Shown: positions 32,534 to 40,812, numbered from the stretch's first letter. The stretch: 49,893 bases of DNA from Sciscionella sediminilitoris (GCF_000737195.2 NZ_JALM01000102.1:1-49893); one strand, 5' to 3'. Notes: generated by a model not told the origin, from the letters alone. Numbers and translations: made by a program.

Positions 32534-34044
32534 GACCGGCCGACCTTGATCGTGTCCCAGTAGTACATCCCCCACGGCTCCGGGTGAAAACCGTGCACCC
32601 GTGCGCTGACCGCGTGCAGAACCTGGAACTGCGCGAGACCGATCGCCGGGAGCCTGGTCCGCGCCGCATCCTGCAGTCCGGCGATGAGTCGTCGCTTCTT
32701 CGCCGGATCGTCGGTGGCCCGGTAGGCGAAGTTCACGTCGAGCACATCCCGGGTGTCCATGCCGGAGAACAACCAGGAGGTGCCGGACAACCAGCTGAGC
32801 GGGTCCATGATGTCCGGTGACACTGGGCCGTAGGACCAGAGCACCATGTCCGCATCGAGCCCGTAGGCCCGGGAAAGGAACGTGCCGGTCTCCAAACCGG
32901 AGAGTTTCAGGGTGATCCCGACCTCGGCGAGATCGGCCTGCAACACCTGTCCGATCAGCTCGTCGACCGGATTTCCCGCGTCATAGACCACCTCGAGATG
33001 TACCGGTGCGCGCAAACCGGCCTGCCGCAAAAGAGTCCGCGCCTTCGCCGGATCATGCGCGGGTCGCGCACGACTCGGCGGCATCCAGTTCGGCAGATCG
33101 GGCGGAAGGATTCCGTTCGGCAGGGTGCTGTGTTCCCGGAACGCGCCGTGCTGGATCGCCCGGTAGTCGATCGCGTGCGCGATGGCCGCGCGCACCCGCT
33201 GATCCCGCAATGGCCCGGTGGTGGTGCGGAAACTCAGATGCTCCAGCTGACTCGGTGGTAGCCCCACGACCCGGCTGCCGAATTTCTTCGCGTCCAAGGC
33301 GGTCAGATACTCGACGATGTCTTCCTGCCCGGCTTGGAAGAGCACATCGGCGTCCTCGTCGACCACATCGATCACGATGCGTTCCAGGTACGGCCTCCCC
33401 GGCAGGTAGTAGAAGGGATTCCTGTGCAACACGATCCGCCCGCCCGGCGACCATTTCTCGACCGTGAACGCTCCCGCGCCGATCGGTGCGTCGAAGTAGG
33501 CTTTCCGATCCCGGCCGCCGAAATCCTTGGGGAACACCGCCGAGGAGGACCACGCCATCAATACGGGAAACGCACTGTCCGGCCCGTCGAGGACGAACCG
33601 CACCGTATGCGGATCGGGGGTTTCGACCCGGGCGATCTTCGCGTACATGTTCCCGTAATTCGGTCCCTGGCGCCAAATTGCTTGGGAGAATGCCACATCC
33701 GCCGAGCTCAGTGCCGAACCGTCGCTGAACCGCACATCCTTGCGCAGCATGAAGGTCCACGCGGTCTCGTTCCTGTTGTGTGACCACTCGCGTGCGATTC
33801 CCGGATCCAGCGATTTGCCGTCCGCATTCATCCGCAGCAGAGGCTCGAGCACGCCGTTCAACGTCTGATACGAGGCATACGTCGAAGCCTTGTCCGGATC
33901 CCAGCCATCAAAGGATTCCGCGCGAGCGACCCGCAGCACCGAACCACTCGCTTCGGACCGGGCGCCGCAGGCGGCCAGTGGCAACACCAGCAGCACCAGC
34001 ACGGCGAGCGCCTTTGCTCTCCGGAACAATCTTCGTCTCCTCAC
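32530..34044 (-). CDS. ABC transporter substrate-binding lipoprotein (family 5, DppA/OppA-like)
   Basis: A 504-residue binding protein. The N-terminus is strongly basic (VRRRRLFRRAK), then hydrophobic, then LPLAAC, so Cys26 is the probable lipid anchor. Family-5 motifs are ESFDGWDPDKA, ETAWTFMLRKDVRFSDGSAL and VRAAIAHAIDY. It is the first gene of the operon with the two permeases, the two ATPases and TetR. The GTG at 34044 is only 9 bases from the operator and no ribosome site fits before it, so translation may be leaderless. The ligand could be an arginine-derived amine, peptide or opine, judging from the deiminase; this is a guess. Confidence 0.88.
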   Translation of the reverse strand: MRRRRLFRRAKALAVLVLLVLPLAACGARSEASGSVLRVARAESFDGWDPDKASTYASYQTLNGVLEPLLRMNADGKSLDPGIAREWSHNRNETAWTFMLRKDVRFSDGSALSSADVAFSQAIWRQGPNYGNMYAKIARVETPDPHTVRFVLDGPDSAFPVLMAWSSSAVFPKDFGGRDRKAYFDAPIGAGAFTVEKWSPGGRIVLHRNPFYYLPGRPYLERIVIDVVDEDADVLFQAGQEDIVEYLTALDAKKFGSRVVGLPPSQLEHLSFRTTTGPLRDQRVRAAIAHAIDYRAIQHGAFREHSTLPNGILPPDLPNWMPPSRARPAHDPAKARTLLRQAGLRAPVHLEVVYDAGNPVDELIGQVLQADLAEVGITLKLSGLETGTFLSRAYGLDADMVLWSYGPVSPDIMDPLSWLSGTSWLFSGMDTRDVLDVNFAYRATDDPAKKRRLIAGLQDAARTRLPAIGLAQFQVLHAVSARVHGFHPEPWGMYYWDTIKVGRS

Positions 34045-34053
34045 CGTGCAAAC

Positions 34054-34070
34054 TTTGGATGACGTCCAAA
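34054..34070. promoter_or_regulatory. 17-bp palindromic operator, copy 2
   Basis: Identical to 28107-28123 over all 17 bases (TTTGGATGACGTCCAAA). It ends 9 bases before the binding-protein start codon on the minus strand, within the expected promoter. Confidence 0.8.
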
Positions 34071-34271
34071 TCAGTGTTGTTGAAGCCGTCTCCGGTGTCA
34101 AGACGAGGTTCACGTCAGCTAGTGGACTTGCGATATACGGGAGCTGCTGCCGAGCGCGGCGGGCCGGTTCCGGCTGTGCATGACCGCGCGGGTGCGCTCC
34201 TCCCGCATGCGACCTGCATTCTCCGGTGAGCGATGGGAGAACGATTCTGATCCTGTGCACGATGGCGATCG

Positions 34272-34482
34272 ATGGAATGCGGATCCTTCGACGAGCGGGG
34301 CCGCGGCTCCGTACGGCCGGGGCTGGCGCTCCTCAGTGGCCGGGGTGGTGATCACCGTGCCTTCGACCGCATGATGCCTGCCTTGGTCGCCGCCGAGTAT
34401 CGCGTGATCCGCGTGAACTGGCGGGCGCACGGGCCGGACCGTACGCCTGTCGGCGAGCTCGGCGCGGAGGATCCTGGGTGTT
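34272..34482 (+). pseudogene. N-terminal fragment of a HOD-like alpha/beta hydrolase
   Basis: The frame reads LALLSGRGGDHRAFDRMMPA, then ALVAAEYRVIRVNWRAHGPD. This matches the start of cofactor-free 3-hydroxy-4-oxoquinoline dioxygenase (HOD/QDO) relatives, whose motif is VNWRGHG after the oxyanion loop. The similarity stops by about 34480, before the nucleophile Ser elbow. The rest of the gene is gone. Region 34071-34271 before it shows nothing I can assign. Confidence 0.5.
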
Positions 34483-34499
34483 CCGCCTGCGTCCCAACC

Positions 34500-34535
34500 T
34501 TGACAGGATGGATAAGACGTTTTATAACGTATTAT
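34500..34535 (+). promoter_or_regulatory. strong promoter with an overlapping palindromic operator
   Basis: TTGACA (34500-34505) and TATAAC (34523-34528) are exactly 17 bases apart, an almost ideal sigma-70-type promoter. Over the -10 lies a near-perfect inverted repeat, 34512-34535. Its arms are ATAA-n-ACGTT and AACGT-n-TTAT around TTAT, with 9 of 10 pairs matching. It would drive the MFS gene at 34747 under a repressor not obviously encoded beside it. Confidence 0.65.
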
Positions 34536-34580
34536 CACTGCGGATGCGAGAGGCGCCCCGCCCGACGAATCGGAGACGCC

Positions 34581-34707
34581 GTGCCCGACGAGAACCCGGT
34601 GACCGTGGTCGCCTGCTTCACCCCCGCCCCCTGAGCACGCCGAACAACTACGGAAACTGCTCGAGGGCGATGTCACCGCGCCGTGTCCGGTCGACGTGCG
34701 CGACTGA
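34581..34707 (+). pseudogene. fragment of an ABM (antibiotic biosynthesis monooxygenase) domain gene
   Basis: A GTG frame reads PDENPVTVVACFTPAP and stops at 34632-34634. A neighbouring frame continues EHAEQLRKLLEGDV. Joined, they are the first strand and helix of an ABM-type ferredoxin-like domain. One base change restores the link, but the remaining two thirds of the domain are missing. It is a relic lying between the promoter and the MFS gene. Confidence 0.5.
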
Positions 34708-34746
34708 CCACCCGGACATCGCCCCTACCGCTCAAAGGAGAGCACT

Positions 34747-36105
34747 ATGTCCGACCTGGAAAGCGGTGTACAACCGCTCAACACCCGCGCTCGCCCCGGG
34801 CCCCTGCGCACCATCGACAAGTCCAGCCGTCGTGCACTCCTCGCCTCGTGGCTGGGATGGACGTTCGACGGATTCGAGACCTACGCGCTCGTCCTGGCGG
34901 GCCCGGTTGCCGTCCGGAGCGTAGAAACCGGCGGGCTGGAACAGCTGTCCGCCTACGTTGGCGCACTGGTCGCCGCGACGCTGCTGGGCTGGGCCCTCGG
35001 CGGGATCGTCGCCGGGTTCGCCGCCGACTACCTCGGCCGACGGCGCACCCTGATGATCTCCATCCTCTGGTACGCGTTGTTCACCGGCCTCACCGCGGTC
35101 GCGGGCGACTACTGGTGGTTGCTCGCCCTGCGGTTCATCACCGGCATGGGGCTGGGCGCCGAATGGGGCAGCGCGACGGCACTCATCGGCGAGCTGTGGC
35201 CGGACCGGTCCCGCGGACGAGCCGCCGCCGTGCTGCAATCCGGGTTCGGCATCGGCGCCATGGTCGCCGCCCTGGCCTGGTTCCTCCTGCAGCCAGTGGG
35301 GAGCGAGGCCTGGCGGTACCTGTTCCTGATCGGCGTACTGCCCGCACTGGTCGTGTTGTACGTGCGCCGGGCCGTGCAAGATCCGCAGATGTGGACGGAG
35401 ATCCGCGACCGCAGGCGTCAGGCCAAGGCCGCGGCGGCAGGCGGCGGCCAGCTCAGCGCGCAAGACCGTGCGTCCCTGCGGTCTCCGTTCACCGCGGTGT
35501 TCAGCCAGCCGCACCTGCGCCAGCGGGCCCTGCGGCTGCTCCTGATCACCGTCGTATCCGTCATCGGCCTCTACAGCGTGTCGGCCTGGATCCCGCAGTT
35601 CACCGGTCAGCTGGCTACGCGAGCGGGGCAGTCCGGCGAAACCTGGGCAGCGAACGCGGGTCTGGTGTTCAACGCCGCATCCGTTCCCGGGTACCTGCTT
35701 CTGGGTTACCTTGCCGACAAGTGGGGCCGCAAGCCCACCATGCTGCTGTACTACGCGGGATCGGCGTTGATCATCCCGATCTTCTTCTTCGCCATCCCGA
35801 CGCCCGGAATCGCCCTCGTTGCCGCGGGCATCGCCGGATTCTTCGTCCTGGGACAGTTCGCGTGGATGCCGATCTACATGCCGGAACTGTTCCCCACGAC
35901 GGGACGGGCAACCGCGATCTCCACGGTGTTCAACTCCGCCCGGATCGCAGGCTCGCTCGTCACACTCGCCACCGGCCTGCTCATCAGCCTGCTCGGTGGC
36001 ATATCCACCGCGGCGACGATCATCGGCCTCGCGTCGTATGTCATCGCGCTCTGCGTGATCTGGTTCGTGGGACCGGAAACGAAGGGACAACCCCTCCCTC
36101 GCTGA
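34747..36105 (+). CDS. MFS transporter (sugar/acid symporter class)
   Basis: A 452-residue major facilitator with twelve helices. The first helix ASWLGWTFDGFETYALVLAG carries the D-G-F-E/D motif of proton symporters for aromatic acids, lactate or sialic acid. The loop 2-3 signature is GFAADYLGRRRTLM, and loop 8-9 GYLADKWGRKPTM repeats it. The late motif PELFPTTGRATA is typical of the sugar/acid branch. AAAGGAGAG precedes the ATG by about 5 bases. The promoter at 34500 points at it. Substrate unknown; nearby HOD and ABM remnants hint at an aromatic compound. Confidence 0.9.
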   Translation: MSDLESGVQPLNTRARPGPLRTIDKSSRRALLASWLGWTFDGFETYALVLAGPVAVRSVETGGLEQLSAYVGALVAATLLGWALGGIVAGFAADYLGRRRTLMISILWYALFTGLTAVAGDYWWLLALRFITGMGLGAEWGSATALIGELWPDRSRGRAAAVLQSGFGIGAMVAALAWFLLQPVGSEAWRYLFLIGVLPALVVLYVRRAVQDPQMWTEIRDRRRQAKAAAAGGGQLSAQDRASLRSPFTAVFSQPHLRQRALRLLLITVVSVIGLYSVSAWIPQFTGQLATRAGQSGETWAANAGLVFNAASVPGYLLLGYLADKWGRKPTMLLYYAGSALIIPIFFFAIPTPGIALVAAGIAGFFVLGQFAWMPIYMPELFPTTGRATAISTVFNSARIAGSLVTLATGLLISLLGGISTAATIIGLASYVIALCVIWFVGPETKGQPLPR

Positions 36106-36310
36106 GTACGAACCGCCGAACAGCGGACGAACCCGCGGCGTGCCAAGGAAATGATCGATCGGCCGTGGAAGTGGACCGCCGGGACGGCCGGTTTCCGGTC
36201 AGGATGAGCGGGCCGGGATCGGTGCTACCATGCGGATCCAGGGAGTTTCCGGGCGTTACCGAGAATGCGGGTGCGGCAGAGATGCTTGTGGTGATCGGTC
36301 GAGCGAACCC

Positions 36311-37753
36311 ATGACCGTGCGCATGGGAACCGCCGCGGGACGGTGGGTGCTGGCGGCGACCATCGCGGGATCCGGGTTGGCGATGCTGGACGGCACGGTC
36401 GTGAACATCGCGCTGGAGAGCATCGGGAGGGAGTTCCACGCGAGTTTCGGTGCCCTGCAGTGGACGGTGAACGCCTACACCTTGACGCTCGCCGCGCTGA
36501 TCCTGCTCGGCGGCTCGCTCGGTGACCGATACGGGCGCAGGCGGGTGTTCCTGATCGGTGTCGCGGTGTTCACCGCGGCATCGGTGCTGTGCGCGTTCAG
36601 TCCGAATGCGGGACTGCTCATCGCGGCGCGCGCGGTCCAGGGCATCGGCGGGGCATTGCTCACTCCGGGCAGTCTCGCGATCATCTCCAGTTCGTTCGAG
36701 GGCCAGGACCGTGCGCGAGCGGTCGGTGCCTGGTCCGGGCTGGGCGGGATCGCCGGGGCGGTCGGGCCGTTCCTCGGCGGCTGGCTGGTGGAATGGGACT
36801 GGCGGGCGGTGTTCCTGATCAACGTGCCGATCGCCGCGCTGATCATCGTGCTGACCCTGCGCCACGTTCCGGAGACGGTGAACACGCAGGCGCCTCGCGG
36901 GATCGATGTCGCGGGGGCGGTGCTGACCGCGCTGGGGCTCGCCGGGGTGACCTACGCGCTGACCTCGGCCGGGAGCGGCGGTTCCGTTGCGGTACTGGTG
37001 TGCGCGGCGCTGGGGGTGGTGGCGCTGGTGGCCTTCCTCGCGGTTGAGCACCGCACCAGCCATCCGCTCGTTCCGCTGAACATCTTCCGCGATCGCACGT
37101 TCTCCGCCACGAACCTGGTCACCCTGCTGGTGTACGGGGCGCTCGGAGTGTTCTTCTTTCTGCTGGTACTGGAATTGCAGACGGTGAGCGGGTTCTCCCC
37201 GCTCGCGGCGGGCACCTCGATGCTGCCGGTCACCGCGCTGATGTTGTTGCTGTCCGCGCGTTCCGGGGCGCTGGCCGCGCGGATCGGGCCGCGGATCCAG
37301 ATGACGGTCGGCCCGCTGATCGCCGCGTGCGGTTTTCTGCTGTGCCTGCGTATCGGGCCGGAGGCGAGATACCTCACCGACGTACTGCCTGCCGTGGTCG
37401 TGCTCGGGCTCGGGCTTTCCGCGACGGTCGCCCCACTGACCTCGACCGCACTCGCCACCGCGCCCGATCGGCTCGCCGGGACCGCTTCCGGTGTGAACAA
37501 CGCTATCGCCCGCTCCGCCGGTCTGCTCGCCGTCGCGGTGATCCCTGCGGTCACCGGGATAACACGGAGCTACACCGATCCTGCGCTGTTCAACTCGGGT
37601 TATCACATGGCGATGCTGATCAGCGCTGGCTTGCTGGTGCTCGCCGGGCTCATCTCCGCGCTGCTGGTGCCCGGAAGGCTGCCCCGCTCGCGCGATTCGC
37701 ACAGCTACGGCTGCCCGGTGAACGAACCACAGATCCGCGCGAACGAGAACTGA
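36311..37753 (+). CDS. MFS efflux transporter, DHA2 (EmrB/QacA) family
   Basis: A 480-residue drug:proton antiporter with fourteen expected helices. Helix 1 holds LDGTVVNIALESIGREF, the DHA2 motif D1; loop 2-3 is GSLGDRYGRRRVF; the antiporter motif C is GLGGIAGAVGPFLGGWLVE in helix 5. ATG 36311 is preferred over earlier in-frame codons because the protein then begins just before helix 1. Likely exports toxic compounds or antibiotics. No regulator is adjacent on the same strand; the 205 bases upstream show nothing clear. Confidence 0.9.
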   Translation: MTVRMGTAAGRWVLAATIAGSGLAMLDGTVVNIALESIGREFHASFGALQWTVNAYTLTLAALILLGGSLGDRYGRRRVFLIGVAVFTAASVLCAFSPNAGLLIAARAVQGIGGALLTPGSLAIISSSFEGQDRARAVGAWSGLGGIAGAVGPFLGGWLVEWDWRAVFLINVPIAALIIVLTLRHVPETVNTQAPRGIDVAGAVLTALGLAGVTYALTSAGSGGSVAVLVCAALGVVALVAFLAVEHRTSHPLVPLNIFRDRTFSATNLVTLLVYGALGVFFFLLVLELQTVSGFSPLAAGTSMLPVTALMLLLSARSGALAARIGPRIQMTVGPLIAACGFLLCLRIGPEARYLTDVLPAVVVLGLGLSATVAPLTSTALATAPDRLAGTASGVNNAIARSAGLLAVAVIPAVTGITRSYTDPALFNSGYHMAMLISAGLLVLAGLISALLVPGRLPRSRDSHSYGCPVNEPQIRANEN

Positions 37754-37834
37754 CGCCCCACAGCGAGTATGCCCGGACTCGGCGGCTGGGCAATATGTAT
37801 AGCGAACGAGGCCTCGGATCGGTCAGATCGTGCA

Positions 37835-37846
37835 GACTGATCAGTC
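37835..37846. promoter_or_regulatory. 12-bp palindrome before the 2-oxoacid dehydrogenase operon
   Basis: GACTGATCAGTC is a perfect palindrome 49 bases upstream of the E1 alpha start. Position and symmetry suggest an operator. No regulator gene lies next to the operon. Confidence 0.4.
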
Positions 37847-37895
37847 AATATGATGCTACTTGCATAGCTTGACGGTGGATGGGCACTCTTCCGGC

Positions 37896-38867
37896 ATGCC
37901 TGTAGCTGATCTCCGCGCACTGCACCGGTCCCTACTGGTGACGCGACGCCTCGATGACGAGGCCATCGCGTTGCAGCGGCAGGGCGTTCTGCCCGCCTAC
38001 ACACCGGTGCGAGGGCAAGAGGCCGCACAGGTGGGCAGTGCCGCTGCTCTCGATCTCGGCTGTGACTTCGCTTTTCCTGGTTACCGTGATCTCGGTGCGG
38101 CGGTCGCCATGGGGGTCGATCTCGTCGCTTACCTGGCCACGCATCTGAACATTTGGCATGGCGGGCTCTACGATCCGAAGGCTTCGCGCCTGGCGCCGTT
38201 CAACGCGGTCGTCGGCGGGCCGGTGACGCATGCCGTGGGCTGGGCGATGGGGGCGAAGCTGGACGAGACCGACGGGGTGGCGATCGTGTACTTCGGCGAT
38301 GGCGCCAGTTCGCAGGGCGATGTGCACGAGGCGATGAACTTCGCCGGTGTGTACCGGCTGCCGGTGGTGTTCTTCTGCCAGAACAACGGCTGGGCGATTT
38401 CGTTGCCGACCGAACGGCAGGTTGCCGGCGGGTCGGTCGCTGCTCGTGCCGCGGGGTACGGAATCGAGGGGCACCGCGTGGACGGAAACGATGTGGTCGC
38501 GGTGTTCGAGGCGACCCGCACTGCGTTGGACCGGGCCCGCAACGGTGGCGGGGCGACGGTGATCGAGGCGATGACGTATCGGATGGGACCACACTCCACT
38601 TCGGACGATCCCGGCCGCTACCGGACACCGGAACAGGAGCAGGTCTGGGCCGAACGGGATCCGCTCTCCGTCGCCGGGAAACAGCTCACGGCCGAAGAAC
38701 TCGCCACGGCCGAGGAGCACGCCGCCGCCGTGGTACGTGAGGTCCGGGAAGGTCTGCTCGCATTGCAGCCCCCTCCGGTCGAGGAGCTGTTCTCGTTCGT
38801 CTACCGCGAGCCCACCGCGGCCCTGTCGGAGCAGCAGCTGGCGTGGAAGGTGGCTCTCGATGCCTGA
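37896..38867 (+). CDS. 2-oxoacid/acetoin dehydrogenase E1 component, alpha subunit
   Basis: A 323-residue thiamine-diphosphate enzyme subunit. The cofactor motif runs from GDGASSQGD to CQNNGWAIS (GDG-x-NN), near residues 137-170. YTPVRGQEAAQVGSA and the phospho-loop-like YRMGPHSTSDDP are typical of acetoin, branched-chain and pyruvate E1 alpha proteins. The ATG at 37896 is chosen; TTG at 37860 or GTG at 37875 would add a short tail. It shares 8 bases with E1 beta. The enzyme decarboxylates or cleaves its substrate and loads the acyl group on the lipoyl domain two genes on. Confidence 0.9.
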   Translation: MPVADLRALHRSLLVTRRLDDEAIALQRQGVLPAYTPVRGQEAAQVGSAAALDLGCDFAFPGYRDLGAAVAMGVDLVAYLATHLNIWHGGLYDPKASRLAPFNAVVGGPVTHAVGWAMGAKLDETDGVAIVYFGDGASSQGDVHEAMNFAGVYRLPVVFFCQNNGWAISLPTERQVAGGSVAARAAGYGIEGHRVDGNDVVAVFEATRTALDRARNGGGATVIEAMTYRMGPHSTSDDPGRYRTPEQEQVWAERDPLSVAGKQLTAEELATAEEHAAAVVREVREGLLALQPPPVEELFSFVYREPTAALSEQQLAWKVALDA

Positions 38868-39849
38868 GCTTTCCCTGCAGCAGGCCATCAATCTGGCGCT
38901 GTGCCATGCGTGCGAGGACGACGACCGGGTACTGGTGTTCGGGCAGGACGTCGGCACACTCGGCGGTGTGTTCCGGGTGACCGCCGGACTACAGGATAAG
39001 TTCGGCGAGCACCGTGTTTTCGACACGCCACTCGCCGAGTCCGCGATCGTGGGTATGGCGGTCGGGCTGGCCATGCACGGCTGGCGCCCGGTGCCGGAAA
39101 TCCAGTTCGACGGCTTCAGCTATCCGGCGATCGATCAGATCGTGAATCAGGTGGCGCGCATGCACTATCGCAGCCGGGGTGTGCTGAACATGCCGATCAC
39201 CTTGCGCCTGCCCAGTTTCGGAGGGATCCGTGCCCCGGAGCACCACGGTGAGAGCCTGGAGGCGCTGTTCGCGCACGTGCCCGGCCTGAAGGTGGTCTCC
39301 CCGTCTGCACCGTCGGAGGGGTATCACCTGTTGCGGCAGGCGATCGCCGATCCCGACCCGGTGGTCTTCATGGAGCCCAAGTCCCGCTACTGGCACCGGG
39401 AATCCTTTGACCCCACCGAATCGGTCCCGCCGATGCCGCCGGGCACGAGCCGGATCGTACGCGAGGGACGGCACGTCACGCTGGTCGCGTGGGGCGCGAT
39501 GGTTGCCCATTGCCTGCAGGTCGCTGAGCTCGCTGCCGAGGATGGTGTCGAGCTGGAGGTCATGGACCTGCGTTGGCTCAAACCGATCGACGCCGCCGGC
39601 CTGGCCGCCTCCGTCGCGAAGACCCGCCGCGCGGTCGTGGTCCATGAGGCTCCGTTGACCGCCGGTCTGGGTGCCGAGGTCGCCGCACTGGTCACCGAAC
39701 GATGCTTCGCCGACCTGCGTGCGCCCGTTCAACGGGTCACCGGCTTCGACGTGCCCTATCCCTCCGGCGCGCTGGAGCAGGAGTATTTACCCAGCGCCGA
39801 CCGCATTCTGACCGCCGTCCAGAACACCTTGGAGTACCGTCGTGTCTGA
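38860..39849 (+). CDS. 2-oxoacid/acetoin dehydrogenase E1 component, beta subunit
   Basis: A 329-residue transketolase-like subunit. Motifs are VLVFGQDVGTLGGVFRVT, DTPLAESAIVGMAVGLAM, and the C-terminal half starting with HVTLVAWGAMV and VMDLRWLKPID. It forms the alpha2beta2 E1 with the gene before. The final His-loop HEAPLTAGLGAEVAALV is also standard. It shares 8 bases with the lipoyl-protein gene. No E3 lipoamide dehydrogenase is encoded here, so that part must come from elsewhere in the genome. Confidence 0.92.
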   Translation: MPELSLQQAINLALCHACEDDDRVLVFGQDVGTLGGVFRVTAGLQDKFGEHRVFDTPLAESAIVGMAVGLAMHGWRPVPEIQFDGFSYPAIDQIVNQVARMHYRSRGVLNMPITLRLPSFGGIRAPEHHGESLEALFAHVPGLKVVSPSAPSEGYHLLRQAIADPDPVVFMEPKSRYWHRESFDPTESVPPMPPGTSRIVREGRHVTLVAWGAMVAHCLQVAELAAEDGVELEVMDLRWLKPIDAAGLAASVAKTRRAVVVHEAPLTAGLGAEVAALVTERCFADLRAPVQRVTGFDVPYPSGALEQEYLPSADRILTAVQNTLEYRRV

Positions 39850-40165
39850 AGTGACTTTTCCGCTGCCGGACCTCGGGGAGGGGCTGATCAGCGCCCGCGT
39901 GTTGGAGTGGCTGGTCGTCGAGGGGGAGTGGGTGGAACACAACGCGCCGCTGGTCGAGCTCGAGACGACCAAGTCGGCGGTGGAGATCCCCTCGCCGCAG
40001 TCCGGCCGGGTCGCACGCCTGCACGTCGGCGAAGACGAGGAGTTGTCGGTAGGGGAACCACTGGTCACATTCACCGTCTCCGATGAGCACGCGGGGATCG
40101 TCGGGACCGTTCCGAAACAGGAGAAGCCGCAGCGGCGCGTCCGGCTGACCCTGCCTGAGGATTGA
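39842..40165 (+). CDS. free-standing lipoyl-domain protein (E2 fragment as a whole gene)
   Basis: A 107-residue protein that is almost only a lipoyl domain: FPLPDLGEGLISARVLEWLV and then LETTKSAVEIPSP, with Lys44 as the expected lipoylation site. After residue 80 a short linker (PKQEKPQRRVRLTLPED) ends it. A normal E2 goes on to an E1-binding domain and an acyltransferase domain of about 230 residues; neither is present. The next gene begins 2 bases later and is an alpha/beta hydrolase. Pseudomonas and Cupriavidus AcoC proteins fuse precisely these two domains. The frame is clean, so this looks designed rather than broken. Confidence 0.88.
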   Translation: MSEVTFPLPDLGEGLISARVLEWLVVEGEWVEHNAPLVELETTKSAVEIPSPQSGRVARLHVGEDEELSVGEPLVTFTVSDEHAGIVGTVPKQEKPQRRVRLTLPED

Positions 40166-40167
40166 GC

Positions 40168-40812
40168 ATGTTCGCCACTTCCTGGGACGGCATGAAGATC
40201 TGGTACGACGCGACATCCGGGCCCGCTCCGGTGCTCCTGATCCACGGGTTCGCGTCGGACAGTGCGAACACCTGGGTGCGTACCGGTTGGGTGCGCGCGC
40301 TGAGCGACCGCGGGCACGTTCTGGTCGACTTGCGTGGGCACGGGCACAGCGACATGTCCGAGTCCGGGTACTCGCCGGATGCACTGGCGCGGGACGTACT
40401 GGCGGTACTGGACGAGGCCGGAGTGTCCACAGTAGACGTCGTGACCTACTCGATGGGCGGCCTGATCGGCTGGGAGCTGGCGCGGCTTTCCTCCGGACGG
40501 GTGCGCCGACTGGTGCTCGGTGGCATCGGTGGTCGCGCCGCCGACCGCGGTTCGATGCGGCGCGTGGCAGAGACGTTGTCCGCGAGCGATCTGGACGCAT
40601 GCATCGAGGGGATCGCGGGCCATCGACTCGATGGCCCGGCCCCGGTCCCGGTGCTCTTCGCCGCGGGGGAGCAGGACGACATCGCTTCGGACGCACCGGA
40701 ATACGCCGCAGAACTCGGCGCACCGTTCGTCTCCCTCGATCGGCGCAACCACTTCAATGCCGTGTCCGCCAGCCGGTTCAAGAAGGCGGCGGCCGAGTTC
40801 CTCGAGCACTGA
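40168..40812 (+). CDS. alpha/beta hydrolase, probable acyltransferase partner of the lipoyl protein
   Basis: A 214-residue alpha/beta hydrolase. The oxyanion motif is HGFASDS (26-32), the nucleophile elbow TYSMGG places Ser95, and the acid and base are likely in GEQDD and RNHFN near the end. It is about 50-60 residues shorter than usual, with a reduced lid. ATG 40168 is preferred to TTG 40162. Position as the last gene of the dehydrogenase operon suggests it replaces the E2 catalytic domain, moving the acyl group from lipoyl-Lys to CoA, as the hydrolase half of AcoC is thought to do. That role is inferred. Confidence 0.8.
   Translation: MFATSWDGMKIWYDATSGPAPVLLIHGFASDSANTWVRTGWVRALSDRGHVLVDLRGHGHSDMSESGYSPDALARDVLAVLDEAGVSTVDVVTYSMGGLIGWELARLSSGRVRRLVLGGIGGRAADRGSMRRVAETLSASDLDACIEGIAGHRLDGPAPVPVLFAAGEQDDIASDAPEYAAELGAPFVSLDRRNHFNAVSASRFKKAAAEFLEH

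Noticed and set aside
34732-36090. 452-residue open frame on the minus strand
   Set aside because: It covers the MFS gene at 34747-36105, which has a ribosome site and clear membrane helices; the antisense frame has neither.
36041-37702. 553-residue open frame on the minus strand
   Set aside because: It is the shadow of the DHA2 transporter, rich in Arg, Gln and His with no domain.
40162-40167. TTG start for the hydrolase after the lipoyl gene
   Set aside because: The ATG at 40168 is two codons later, with GAGG at a suitable distance; TTG would add only two residues.
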